Source: an uncultured Alphaproteobacteria bacterium
GTDB lineage: Bacteria > Pseudomonadota > Alphaproteobacteria > Rhizobiales > Rhizobiaceae
Reading direction: 5' to 3'
Assembly (NCBI GenBank): GCA_929200315.1
Contig: CAKMZB010000004.1
Coordinates: forward strand, 71,726-135,725
Length of the DNA stretch: 64,000 bases
How positions within the stretch are numbered: the first letter of the stretch is position 1; every line of letters starts with the position of its first letter. Of the stretch, positions 26,744-34,556 are shown one piece after another. Under the pieces are notes generated by a model that was not told where the DNA came from, did no database searches, and was given only the letters and a program-made list of their open reading frames with translations. The position numbers and the translations under genes were made by a program.

Positions 26744-27424
26744 ATGGCGGACGACAAACTTATCGGAAAACCACCCAGCTCTGGGGCATTGTTTGAAAAG
26801 CCCTATATGGAGTTTGAATATAAAGGAAAAATGTATCGTCTGGAGGATATTAAAGGAGGGCACAACGGGGCGGTGGCTGAGAATGCTCACGTCGCGATGG
26901 CTTGCGAAAAAAGCCCGCCGGTTTGGGACGAAGATCGGGGTGTGTGGGTTGTACCGGTGGAGAACCACATCATCGATATAGACTTGTCGGGGCAAAGGGA
27001 TCTGAAGGGAAATCTGGAGGCAGACTCACCGCTATGGGGGCTCAAAATAAAGAGTTCTCAGAACCGCAGAAAACCGACAAACGGACTTCTGATCAGTTCT
27101 GGCACGGACAAGACTGATGGTCCCGTATTTCCCATCGATTGTGAATTCAGAATTCACATCGAGGCGAAAATCCCGGGCGCACCAACTCTTACCAATTCCA
27201 AACCGTTTCGCCTGCGGGCCACTGGCCTTGAGACCTGGCCACCCGATGCTGGTACGACATACGAAAATCTCGACGACATTGAATTATATCCAAAATTCGT
27301 GCCGTTTGCTGATCGGTTGATGAAGCCAGTCGTTCGAATACCAAAAGGCGACAAGACCGTTCTCACTGAGGTTTTCACCTTTGAAGGCAGCAGGCGCACG
27401 ACGCTTAGCAAATTAGACCGCTAA
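26744..27424 (+). CDS. hypothetical protein, orphan-like
   Basis: A 226-residue soluble protein with no signal peptide or membrane segment that I can see. It is rich in beta-forming stretches (MYRLEDI, GVWVVPVENHIIDIDL, EFRIHIEAKI, FRLRATGLETWPP) and ends TEVFTFEGSRRTTLSKLDR. I do not recognise a family. The ribosome site is TTGGAG 7-8 bp before the ATG. The upstream region is AT-rich and the codon use is less GC-biased than that of its neighbours, which suggests acquisition. It is monocistronic, between a DUF3253 gene and the GMC oxidoreductase. Confidence 0.7.
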   Translation: MADDKLIGKPPSSGALFEKPYMEFEYKGKMYRLEDIKGGHNGAVAENAHVAMACEKSPPVWDEDRGVWVVPVENHIIDIDLSGQRDLKGNLEADSPLWGLKIKSSQNRRKPTNGLLISSGTDKTDGPVFPIDCEFRIHIEAKIPGAPTLTNSKPFRLRATGLETWPPDAGTTYENLDDIELYPKFVPFADRLMKPVVRIPKGDKTVLTEVFTFEGSRRTTLSKLDR

Positions 27425-27471
27425 GACCCCAGGGAACATCAACGGGAAGTCTTTGCCTGGTTATATGAGCA

Positions 27472-29061
27472 CTACACCGCCGCGCGGATCATATCCGCAC
27501 ATCTCTCGCCGATCATAATGGCGGGCGCATTGGTGTTGCCGCCGATGAGGCGCGGCATGACGCTGGCATCTGCAATCCGCAGACCCTCAACGCCGCGGAC
27601 ACACAGTTGCAGGTCCACCACCGAATCTTCATCTCCCCCCATCCGGCAAGTGCCGACGGGATGATAGACCGTGTCAGCATGGTCGCGGATCGCCTGCTCG
27701 ATCCCCGCATCATCATCCACACCGGCTGTGTGCATTTCCTTGCCGTGCCAGGGCTTTAATGCGTCAGCGTCCATGATCTGACGCATCTTTTTGAAGCCCT
27801 TGATGAGGAGGTCCATATCCTCGCGTTCGGAGAAGAACCCCATATCGATGACGGGCTTGTCCGCCATGGTGGAGCCGCCGAGGCGCACCGTGCCGCGGCT
27901 TTTGGGGCGCAGCACACAGACGTGGCAGGAATAGCCATGGCCGATCGTCACCTTGCGCATATGATCCTGCACAATGCCGCAGACGAAATGCAGCTGCAGG
28001 TCCGGGCGGTCGATCTTCGGGTCGGATTTCAGAAAGGCCCCACCCTCCGCAAAGGGTGAGGTGAGCATCCCGTCGCGGGTTTTGCGCCACTGACCAATGC
28101 CTTTGATGAGATCAGCACCGCCCTTCAGCGACAGGCCGAACAGGTCTTTGCGGTCGCTCTTATAGGCAATGATGTGGTCGATATGGTCCTGCAGATTCTC
28201 GCCGACCTCATCACGATCAGCCACAACCTCAATGCCGTGCTCGCGCAGATGTTCGGCGGGGCCGATGCCGGAGGCCATGAGGAGTTGGGGCGTGTTGAAA
28301 GCGCCCAGGGCGAGAATGACTTCTTTCTTGGCGCGCAAGGTTTCTTCCCGGCCACCCCGGCGCACCACAACGCCCACCGCGCGACCGTCTTCAAACACAA
28401 CACGCTCCGCGCGGGTCTTGATGGAAACGGTGAGGTTCGGGCGATCCATATTGGGATGGATGTAAGCCGCCGCCGCACTGCACCGCTCCCCGTCGCGCTG
28501 GGTCACCTGGTAAAGGCCAATCCCTTCCTGGGTTTCGCCGTTGAAATCCTCGTTGACCGGGATCTGGCATTGCGCGCCCGCCTCAACGAAGGCGTGGCTG
28601 ATCGGGTTTGCACTGCGCTGATCAGAAACAGTGAGCGGCCCATCGCCGGAATGGAGTTTGCTGTCACCGCGCGTGTTGCCTTCGGCTTTCTTAAAATAGG
28701 GCAGCACGTCCTTGAAAGACCAACCTTTGCAGCCAAGCTTCGCCCATTCGTCATAATCTTTGCGGTGGCCGCGAATGTAGAGCATGGCGTTAATCGCCGA
28801 TGATCCGCCCAGTGCTTTGCCTCGTGGCTGGTAGCCCTGGCGGCCGTTCAACCCGGCCTGTGGCACAGTTTTGTAAGCATAATTGCCGATTGGGGTCGGC
28901 AGGATAGCCGCAACGGCGCTTGGCACCTTGTGGAGCCAACCGTCCCCCTTGCCGCCTGCCTCAATCAAGCAAACGCTTGTCTCACGATCCTCTGAAAGCC
29001 GCCCTGCAACCGCGCAACCACCTGAGCCGCCACCAACGACGATATAGTCAAATGAATCCAT
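27472..29061 (-). CDS. GMC-family FAD oxidoreductase (choline/alcohol dehydrogenase-like)
   Basis: A 529-residue glucose-methanol-choline oxidoreductase. It has the N-terminal FAD site DYIVVGGGSGGCAVAGRLSED, PRGKALGGSSAINAMLYIRG, and GAFNTPQLLMASGIG. The C-terminal catalytic His region is YHPVGTCRMG, then DASVMPRLIGGNTNAPAIMIGERCADMI. It is BetA-like, so choline or another alcohol is a reasonable substrate, and a choline-to-betaine role would suit the neighbouring methyl-transfer island; this is inference. The ATG at 29061 has GGAGGGG upstream. It lies about 50 bp after the DUF1638 gene on the same strand and is probably co-transcribed. Confidence 0.88.
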   Translation of the reverse strand: MDSFDYIVVGGGSGGCAVAGRLSEDRETSVCLIEAGGKGDGWLHKVPSAVAAILPTPIGNYAYKTVPQAGLNGRQGYQPRGKALGGSSAINAMLYIRGHRKDYDEWAKLGCKGWSFKDVLPYFKKAEGNTRGDSKLHSGDGPLTVSDQRSANPISHAFVEAGAQCQIPVNEDFNGETQEGIGLYQVTQRDGERCSAAAAYIHPNMDRPNLTVSIKTRAERVVFEDGRAVGVVVRRGGREETLRAKKEVILALGAFNTPQLLMASGIGPAEHLREHGIEVVADRDEVGENLQDHIDHIIAYKSDRKDLFGLSLKGGADLIKGIGQWRKTRDGMLTSPFAEGGAFLKSDPKIDRPDLQLHFVCGIVQDHMRKVTIGHGYSCHVCVLRPKSRGTVRLGGSTMADKPVIDMGFFSEREDMDLLIKGFKKMRQIMDADALKPWHGKEMHTAGVDDDAGIEQAIRDHADTVYHPVGTCRMGGDEDSVVDLQLCVRGVEGLRIADASVMPRLIGGNTNAPAIMIGERCADMIRAAV

Positions 29062-29113
29062 CAATTTGCCCCTCCCAAAGCGCCGTCCATTAGGCGCATC
29101 GCGCCCTGCGACG

Positions 29114-29752
29114 TCAACCGGCGAGGTGGTTCAGGACGGGAACGAGGTCGCCATAGCCTGTGAAGCGGCGCTCATAGGCAAGGCCGAGCCGCGCGGCGGC
29201 AGCTTCAGCCGCCCGATCAAGCTCAGGGTCGTCGGTCTGTGCGATGTAGAGCAAGCGCGTGTAGTGGCCAAAATAGGCGTCGCGCAGCTCCGGGTGGCGG
29301 TCGAGACCCAGCGGCTTGATAAGAAAGGCCTCAAACTGTCGGGCCAGAAAATCCGTCAGGAAGAACGTGGTGAGATAAGCATCATCATCATCGTCCAGCG
29401 CGAAAGCGTCATTGCCGATATAAAAGGAAAAGCAGTGCGGCCCCGCGATCCGCTCCACGCTATGCTTCTCGCAGACCGCATCCAGCGCACCGCCCGTGCC
29501 GCAATCAGCATAGGCGATGAATATCTCGTCGATCCCGTCCGCCCGGGCCTTATCAATCGCCAGCTCCACCCCTGGAGCGATCTTTTCAGGATGATGATGC
29601 CAGTCCGCGGGCAGGCATTGCAGATCGATATGGTCCAGACCGCCCTGCTTGCAGACCGCCAAAATCTCCCGCGCCAGCATCCCGCAGCCGATCACGCGAA
29701 TGCGGTCGGCTTTGTGTGAAGTGTCAGATGACGTATGATCAGCCGAGGACAT
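29114..29752 (-). CDS. DUF1638 domain-containing protein
   Basis: About 212 residues with the DUF1638 pattern: IRVIGCGMLAREILAV, LPADWHHHPEKIAP, EIFIAYADCGTGGALDAV, RIAGPHCFSFYIG and FFLTDFLARQFEAFLIKPLGLDRHPELRDAYFGHY. Conserved Cys and His residues suggest a metal or corrinoid contact, but the function is not established. DUF1638 genes are typical companions of MttB and corrinoid methyltransferase clusters. I start it at ATG 29752, because longer starts (29776 and beyond) would overlap a well-supported divergent lipoprotein gene. Confidence 0.82.
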   Translation of the reverse strand: MSSADHTSSDTSHKADRIRVIGCGMLAREILAVCKQGGLDHIDLQCLPADWHHHPEKIAPGVELAIDKARADGIDEIFIAYADCGTGGALDAVCEKHSVERIAGPHCFSFYIGNDAFALDDDDDAYLTTFFLTDFLARQFEAFLIKPLGLDRHPELRDAYFGHYTRLLYIAQTDDPELDRAAEAAAARLGLAYERRFTGYGDLVPVLNHLAG

Positions 29753-29774
29753 CTGAGGATTAAGGAGTTCAACC

Positions 29775-29891
29775 ATGCGTTTTGCAAAACCCTTGTTCAT
29801 TGCCCTGTTTGCGCTGTCCGTTGTGGGCTGCGCTAGTACGGGCGACGTCCGCCACAACGGCGGCGGCGGTGCTCAGTCTGCAGGCTACTGA
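29775..29891 (+). CDS. small lipoprotein (38 aa)
   Basis: A short gene with AAGGAG 8 bp before the ATG. The product opens MRFAKPLFIALFALSVVGCAS, a signal peptide with the lipobox VVGC (Cys19), followed by 19 residues rich in Gly, Asn and His that end QSAGY. After lipidation only about 20 residues would remain, tethered to the membrane. It is divergent from DUF1638 with 22 bp between the start codons, so its promoter would lie inside the DUF1638 N-terminal coding region. It resembles entericidin-size lipoproteins but not closely. Confidence 0.6.
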   Translation: MRFAKPLFIALFALSVVGCASTGDVRHNGGGGAQSAGY

Positions 29892-30030
29892 TTAAAACTC
29901 GGACCAAACCGTGCCCAGCAGACGGCGAACAATCTGGCCTTCACCCGCTCACTCGTTGCTTGCGGCAAGCTTTTGTACGGCTTAGCGGTTGGTTTGTACT
30001 TACCCCATTTGCACATCTGGAGCTAATGCC

Positions 30031-30183
30031 ATGAACCTTCTCAAGCCGATCTTCGCAGCAGCCCTCCTCTTCGCTCTTGCCGGCTGCGCCAACACGATCC
30101 GTGGCGTCGGGCAGGATGCCACCAACACGATCAATGCAACCAGCGAAGCCGTCGAAGAGACGACGGAAGCCATTGTCGATTAA
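30031..30183 (+). CDS. entericidin A/B-family lipoprotein
   Basis: A 50-residue lipoprotein: MNLLKPIFAAALLFALAGCA (lipobox LAGC, Cys19), then NTIRGVGQDATNTINATSEAVEE. The GxGxDxxxxxN pattern is that of entericidin EcnA/EcnB. These are small envelope lipoproteins of stress-linked or antidote/toxin type in enterics, but their role in alphaproteobacteria is unclear. CTGGAG lies 8 bp before the ATG at 30031; a longer frame upstream has no lipobox logic. It is the second small lipoprotein in tandem. Confidence 0.8.
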   Translation: MNLLKPIFAAALLFALAGCANTIRGVGQDATNTINATSEAVEETTEAIVD

Positions 30184-30193
30184 ACCGCTTTAT

Positions 30194-30223
30194 CAGCGCA
30201 CTGGTTGCTTAGCCTGTGCGCTG
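30194..30223. terminator. hairpin between convergent genes
   Basis: CAGCGCAC (30194-30201) pairs exactly with GTGCGCTG (30216-30223) across a 14-base loop. It sits 10 bp after the entericidin stop and across the stop of the convergent corrinoid-protein gene. No clear T-run follows on either strand, so termination is a guess. Confidence 0.35.
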
Positions 30224-30907
30224 GTTGTGCTTGCGTGACATGAAATCCTTTGCCGTCTCCACCGCCACGGCAGCATCGCGGCAATAGGCGTCTGCGCCAA
30301 TGGCCTTGCCAAACTCTTCGTTGAGCGGCGCACCACCCACAAGCACGGTGTAATCGTCGCGAATGCCCTTCTCCACCATCGTGTCGATCACGACCTTCAT
30401 GTAGGGCATGGTGGTGGTGAGGAGGGCCGACATGCCCAGAATTTCGGGTTTATGTTCTTCCAGCGCCTCGAGATAATTTTCGACCGGGTTGTTGATGCCA
30501 AGATCGATGACGTCAAAACCCGCACCTTCCATCATCATACCGACGAGGTTCTTGCCGATGTCGTGGATGTCGCCCTTCACGGTGCCGATGACCATCTTGC
30601 CCTGTTTGGGCGCGCCGGTCGCAGCGAGCAACGGACGCAGGATGTGCATCCCGGATTTCATCGCGTTTGCGGAAAGCAGCACTTCCGGCACGAAGAGAAT
30701 GCCGTCGCGGAAGTCTTCTCCAACAATACGCATTCCCTCAACCAGCGCCTCGGTAAGCACCTTGTAAGGGGCCCAATCACGGTCGAGCAGAATTTGCGTA
30801 CCTTCGGTAATCTCCTCCTTCAAACCATCGTAGAGATCATCGTGCATTTGCAGCACGAGGTCTTCCGTCGACAGTTCAGAGAGGATGATTTCTTCTTCCT
30901 CGGACAT
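30209..30907 (-). CDS. corrinoid (B12-binding) methyl-carrier protein, MtbC/MetH-module type
   Basis: A 232-residue protein with a four-helix B12-binding cap (about 12-95) and a Rossmann B12 domain. The latter has the cobalt-ligand motif GDIHDIGKN (Asp113, His115, Gly118), GMSALLTTTM (Ser160) and VGGAPL. It carries the methyl group on cobalt between the methyltransferases of this island. The N-terminus is strongly acidic (MSEEEEIILSELSTED). The ATG has GGGAG 8 bp upstream. It is divergent from the MttB homologue and shares its 244-bp promoter region. It could equally be called the B12 part of a split methionine synthase. Confidence 0.93.
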   Translation of the reverse strand: MSEEEEIILSELSTEDLVLQMHDDLYDGLKEEITEGTQILLDRDWAPYKVLTEALVEGMRIVGEDFRDGILFVPEVLLSANAMKSGMHILRPLLAATGAPKQGKMVIGTVKGDIHDIGKNLVGMMMEGAGFDVIDLGINNPVENYLEALEEHKPEILGMSALLTTTMPYMKVVIDTMVEKGIRDDYTVLVGGAPLNEEFGKAIGADAYCRDAAVAVETAKDFMSRKHNQRTG

Positions 30908-30993
30908 GGTATCGCTCCCAAGTACCAGCTTTGTGCCAATCTATGCCGGAAAATTGCAACAAATCCTTGCACAAAGCGACCCTCACAGCGACG

Positions 30994-31002
30994 TTTGCGA
31001 CA
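30994..31002 (+). promoter_or_regulatory. TTTGCGACA motif, site 1 (corrinoid protein / mttB divergent region)
   Basis: An exact TTTGCGACA between the divergent starts at 30907 and 31152. It is one of five exact copies in non-coding DNA of the one-carbon island and is proposed as a binding half-site for the local GlxA/AraC-type regulator. Confidence 0.5.
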
Positions 31003-31060
31003 CGATATTGGTGCAGCGAGGCTTTGGCGGGGCTACAGCAAGACAAATCGCGATGTTCCC

Positions 31061-31069
31061 TTTGCGACA
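31061..31069 (+). promoter_or_regulatory. TTTGCGACA motif, site 2 (corrinoid protein / mttB divergent region)
   Basis: A second exact TTTGCGACA, 67 bp from site 1. A related CTTGCGGAACA starts at 31079, giving a direct-repeat arrangement of about 18-20 bp, as AraC-type regulators often use. It lies about 90 bp upstream of the MttB-homologue start. Confidence 0.5.
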
Positions 31070-31151
31070 GGTAGAGCGCTTGCGGAACAATTCAGGCCCG
31101 CGGGCCTATGCGATATAAGCTACTGAATGACCGTGGAGGAAGGGTTTGATC

Positions 31152-32768
31152 ATGGGTGAAGACACCAACGATACATCCAGTTCAGAAGCACATCTTGAGC
31201 TGCGTGAGGACATTGCAACTGAAACCCGTGCAAGGCGCGGGCGTGGCGGTCGCAGCGGCGGTGGCGCGGCAGCGCGGCGGGCCGAGCGCACGGCGGGCAA
31301 GGTGGAAGCCTTCCCCTACATCAACCGCAAGATCGCGCTCTATGACATTCTCGATACCGAGGCGATGGACATTATCGAGGCCAATGCGGACATCGTGTTG
31401 GAAGAGATCGGCATTGAATTCCGCGATGATGCAGAAGCGCTTTCCATGTGGAAAGACGCGGGTGCAGACGTGCAGGGCGAGCGGGTGCATTTCCCCAAAG
31501 GCCTGTGCCGTGAATTGATGAAAACGGCACCCTCCTCCTTCACCCAACATGCGCGCAACGCGGAACGCTCTGTAGAAATTGGCGGCAAGAACCTCGTCTT
31601 TGCGCCCGTTTATGGCCCGCCCTTCGTGCGGGATCTGGAGGGTGAACGGCGCTATGCGACGATGGAGGATTTCCGCAATTTCGTGAAAATGGCCTATATG
31701 GCCCCGGCCATGCACCATTCCGGCGGCACGGTTTGCGAACCAACGGATGTGGCGGTCAACAAGCGCCATCTCGACATGCTCCACGCCCATATGACGCTGT
31801 CCGACAAGCCTTATATGGGCTCTGTCACCGCGCCAGAGAGGGCCGAAGACACGGTCGCTATGTCGAAGCTGCTGTTTGGCGAAGATTTCGTCGATGCCAA
31901 TTGCGTCACCACTTCGCTCATCAACATCAACTCCCCGATGGTGCTCGATGACACCATGCTGGGCGCGCTAAAAGTCTATGCCCGCGCGGGCCAGGCGACC
32001 ATCATCTCGCCCTTTATCGTGGGCGGTGCCATGTCGCCCGTCACGGTTGCGGGAACGTTGACGCAGGTGCTTGCCGAAGCGCAGGCGGCGATTGCCTTTT
32101 CCCAACTCTGCCGCCCCGGCGCACCGGTGATCATGGGAACGTTTGCAACCTCCATTTCCATGCAGTCCGGCGCACCTGCTTTCGGCACGCCGGAACCGGC
32201 GCAGGTGCTCTACGGCGCTGCGCAATTCGCACGCCGCTTCGGCTTGCCCTTCCGCTCAGGTGGTTCGCTCACCGGCTCCAAATTACCGGATGCGCAGGCG
32301 GCTTATGAGAGCGCCAACACGTTGCAGCCGACTTTGCTTGGCGGTGTAAACTTCGCCCTTCATTCAGCAGGTTGGCTGGAGGGTGGGTTGGTTTCGTCTT
32401 ACGAGAAATTCGTCATGGATTGCGACCAGCTCGCCGCTGCGCAAAAAATGTCACAAGGAGTGGACGTTTCTGAGCATGGCCAGGCCATGGATGCGATCCG
32501 CGAGGTCGGACCAGGCTCCCACTATCTTGGCTGCGACCACACGCAAAACAACTTCAAGACCGCCTTCTTCACCTCCAACGTTGCCGACAACAATTCTTTC
32601 GAACAGTGGGAAGTGGAGGGTTCAAAATCCGCGCCGGAGCGGGCCAACGAGCGGGCACGCAAATGGATTGCCGAGCACGAGGCTCCTGCCCTGGACCCCG
32701 CCATCCGTGAAAGCCTCGGTGAGTTTGTGGCCAGAAAGAAAGAGTCCATGCCCGACGCCTTCACCTGA
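31152..32768 (+). CDS. MttB-family (non-pyrrolysine) quaternary/tertiary amine:corrinoid methyltransferase
   Basis: A 538-residue MttB-superfamily protein without an internal UAG, so not the pyrrolysine trimethylamine enzyme. Such homologues (MtgB and relatives) demethylate glycine betaine or other quaternary amines onto Co(I) of a corrinoid protein; the substrate here is unproven. Family text includes FAPVYGPPFVRDLEGERRYATMEDF, LININSPMVLDDTMLGALKVYARAGQ, GAPVIMGTFATSISMQSGAPAFGTPEP and GPGSHYLGCDHTQNNF. Residues 26-47 form an Arg/Gly-rich segment ahead of the barrel. The start is ATG 31152 with GGAGGAAGG upstream. Confidence 0.88.
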   Translation: MGEDTNDTSSSEAHLELREDIATETRARRGRGGRSGGGAAARRAERTAGKVEAFPYINRKIALYDILDTEAMDIIEANADIVLEEIGIEFRDDAEALSMWKDAGADVQGERVHFPKGLCRELMKTAPSSFTQHARNAERSVEIGGKNLVFAPVYGPPFVRDLEGERRYATMEDFRNFVKMAYMAPAMHHSGGTVCEPTDVAVNKRHLDMLHAHMTLSDKPYMGSVTAPERAEDTVAMSKLLFGEDFVDANCVTTSLININSPMVLDDTMLGALKVYARAGQATIISPFIVGGAMSPVTVAGTLTQVLAEAQAAIAFSQLCRPGAPVIMGTFATSISMQSGAPAFGTPEPAQVLYGAAQFARRFGLPFRSGGSLTGSKLPDAQAAYESANTLQPTLLGGVNFALHSAGWLEGGLVSSYEKFVMDCDQLAAAQKMSQGVDVSEHGQAMDAIREVGPGSHYLGCDHTQNNFKTAFFTSNVADNNSFEQWEVEGSKSAPERANERARKWIAEHEAPALDPAIRESLGEFVARKKESMPDAFT

Positions 32769-32872
32769 ACACGCGAGGTCAGGGCACCACAGGCACGGGA
32801 AGTTGTAGGCCGGGAAAAAACGCGAAGTCTGATCCTGGACGAGGTTTGGAGAGCGCGGGTGCGACGTGATTC

Positions 32873-33916
32873 CTAACCGCGTGAGCGGGAGCGGCGTCCG
32901 CGCCGCGCGGCACCCGCATCGCCGCCGCCCTGGGGTGTGATCTTGTTCACCAGCTCACCCGTCGCAGCGACAATCTCTTCATGGGTTGGCAGCGGGCGCT
33001 TTTCTGTCTCGGCAAGGCGCTCGTCGATGGCCTCGCGCATGGCGGCCAGATGTTCGTTGGCAGTGCCGCAGCAGCCGCCGATAATCGTCGCACCCTCGTC
33101 TATCGCAAGCTGCGCATATCTACCCATCAACTCGGGTGTCCCGGTATAGATGACTTTGTCTCCGGACACGCGCGGCACGCCGCAATTGGCTTTCGCGACC
33201 AGCGCCACCGGCGCCTCCTTCCCTGCCATGTCGAGCACGGAATAAAGCAGATCCGTCGCGCCGACCCCGCAATTGGCGCCAACGGCCACCGGGGCGGGAT
33301 CCATGGCGGTGCCAATTTCCAGGACATCACGAGGGGTGAGACCCATCATGGTGCGGCCGGCCGTGTCAAAGCTGGCGGTGAACACATAGTCGATGCCAAC
33401 CTGGCGCGCGGCTTGTGTGGCGGCTTCAATCTCTTCACGGGCGGACATGGTTTCGATCCAGGCGACCACTGCCCCGCCTTCCATCAGCCCTTCCATCTGC
33501 TCGGCAAAACTGGCGACGGCCTCGTCCATGGTCATCGCGCCGAGGGGCTCAAACAGTTCCCCCGTCGGACCAACCGAACCGGCGACAACGATATCCCGGC
33601 CGCTTGCATCAGCAACCTTGCGCGCAATCTGCGCCGCTTTGCAGGACAATTCCCGCGCCCGGTGCTGCGCATTGTGCAATTTGAGCCGGTGGCGGTTGCA
33701 GCCGAAGGTATTTGTTAAAATGATGTCGGAGCCCGCATCAACGAAACCCTGATGCAGTTTCTCAATCCGGTCGGGATGATCCTCGTTCCACAATTCCGGC
33801 GCATCGCCGGAAACCAGACCCATATTGAAGAGATTTGTGCCCGTGGCCCCGTCGGCCAGCAGCACACGTTTTTGGGCCAAAAGCTCTCGCAGAGTAACGG
33901 GCATGGGGCGATCCAT
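32873..33916 (-). CDS. homocysteine S-methyltransferase (MetH homocysteine-module/BHMT-like)
   Basis: A 347-residue zinc enzyme barrel that methylates homocysteine. Zinc ligands are visible as ANCGVG (Cys216) and IIGGCCGT (Cys282, Cys283); the N-terminus has LLADGATGTNLF, and TNTFGCNRHRL follows. It lacks B12 and folate modules, so the methyl donor must be a separate protein, most simply the corrinoid protein nearby. The C-terminus is RRGRRSRSRG. The ATG is at 33916, with an alternative at 33904. A 22-bp palindrome lies only 6 bp upstream of the first ATG. Confidence 0.88.
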   Translation of the reverse strand: MDRPMPVTLRELLAQKRVLLADGATGTNLFNMGLVSGDAPELWNEDHPDRIEKLHQGFVDAGSDIILTNTFGCNRHRLKLHNAQHRARELSCKAAQIARKVADASGRDIVVAGSVGPTGELFEPLGAMTMDEAVASFAEQMEGLMEGGAVVAWIETMSAREEIEAATQAARQVGIDYVFTASFDTAGRTMMGLTPRDVLEIGTAMDPAPVAVGANCGVGATDLLYSVLDMAGKEAPVALVAKANCGVPRVSGDKVIYTGTPELMGRYAQLAIDEGATIIGGCCGTANEHLAAMREAIDERLAETEKRPLPTHEEIVAATGELVNKITPQGGGDAGAARRGRRSRSRG

Positions 33917-33922
33917 TTTAGA

Positions 33923-33944
33923 GATATAAATAAAACCTTATGTC
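33923..33944. promoter_or_regulatory. palindromic operator candidate, copy 1 (homocysteine methyltransferase gene)
   Basis: On the minus strand the site reads GACATAAGG then TTTTA then TTTATATC. It matches 19 of 22 positions of the palindrome upstream of metF (36373-36394). The position just before the start codon suits a repressor. SAM- or SAH-responsive ArsR-family regulators of methionine genes use such sites in alphaproteobacteria; this assignment is inference. Confidence 0.5.
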
Positions 33945-34032
33945 ATTGAGAATGTGGCTGCAACAGGGCGTGACGCCCTGCTTGTGCCACAATTGGATTT
34001 GTGGAATAGACGCCTTCGCTATACCGGTCGCT

Positions 34033-34126
34033 TGAGGGAGCCGTACCGGTGCTGCGCAGCTGCAAAGCGCGCAGGAGGGCTGTGCGGTTTCGGGAGGAAT
34101 ATCGCGCAGCCCTCGGCTCCCCCTCA
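34033..34126 (+). ncRNA. candidate structured RNA (three-way junction), unknown class
   Basis: P1 pairs 34036-34043 with 34114-34121 (8 bp), extended by 3 more pairs after a 2-base bulge (34033-34035 with 34124-34126). P2 pairs 34052-34057 with 34069-34074. P3 pairs 34076-34086 with 34103-34113 (11 bp, one G-U). The P3 loop holds GGGAGGAA. It lies in the 337-bp gap 33917-34253, about 130 bp upstream of the PF13769 gene. I do not recognise a riboswitch class. The strand is not proven, since the complement folds similarly. No protein gene in the gap is convincing. Confidence 0.45.
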
Positions 34127-34253
34127 CCCGCTGGCAGATATGTGCTATGTCGCTTTTGAGCAGGCCCGCGTCGCCCCCGTGGCACGGGCAATCCCCAGGC
34201 TGCGCCATCTTGCGCGCATCGCTGGTGGACAGTGATTGGCAGGAGTTTTGGCG

Positions 34254-34556
34254 GTGGCACAACTGCAAATCGTCTATTGGAGAGACATACCGGCGCAGGT
34301 TCTGGTCAAAGCGGGTCGCCGCAGCCAGGCCAGGCGTGAGCTTTCCGTGCGCTTTGCCGAAGCCATCGACATGGCCGCCATGCGCTCTGGCGCTTCTGAA
34401 ACCGATGATTATCTTGCTGAATGGCGGCGCGGTGATCCGGCAGAGGTGAGCGATGATCTGGAGGCCGAGGCCGACAAAGCCATGGCGCAGATCGAACAGG
34501 ATTATGACAAGGCGCGCCTCGTCGCCCTTGTGGGCAACGGAGGGCACGAGGCATGA
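34254..34556 (+). CDS. PF13769 'virulence factor' family protein
   Basis: About 100 residues: MAQLQIVYWRDIPAQVLVKAGRRSQARRELSVRFAEAIDMAAMRSG, then YLAEWRRGDP and a helical C-terminus. This matches my recollection of the short family called virulence factor in databases, which in marine alphaproteobacteria sits in methyltransferase/MTHFR clusters, so the name misleads. The function is unknown. The start is GTG 34254, with AGGAG 8 bp upstream; a TTG at 34236 lacks this. It overlaps the next gene as ATGA. Confidence 0.75.
   Translation: MAQLQIVYWRDIPAQVLVKAGRRSQARRELSVRFAEAIDMAAMRSGASETDDYLAEWRRGDPAEVSDDLEAEADKAMAQIEQDYDKARLVALVGNGGHEA

Noticed and set aside
31152-32768. Pyrrolysine-containing trimethylamine methyltransferase
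   Set aside because: The reading frame has no internal UAG and no pyl genes are nearby; it is a non-pyrrolysine MttB homologue.
34033-34126. tRNA-Sec, SRP RNA, or a known SAM/B12 riboswitch
   Set aside because: No TTCGANNC arm, anticodon loop or CCA end; the SRP GGAA tetraloop context and the B12/SAM-II core sequences are absent. Kept only as an unassigned fold.
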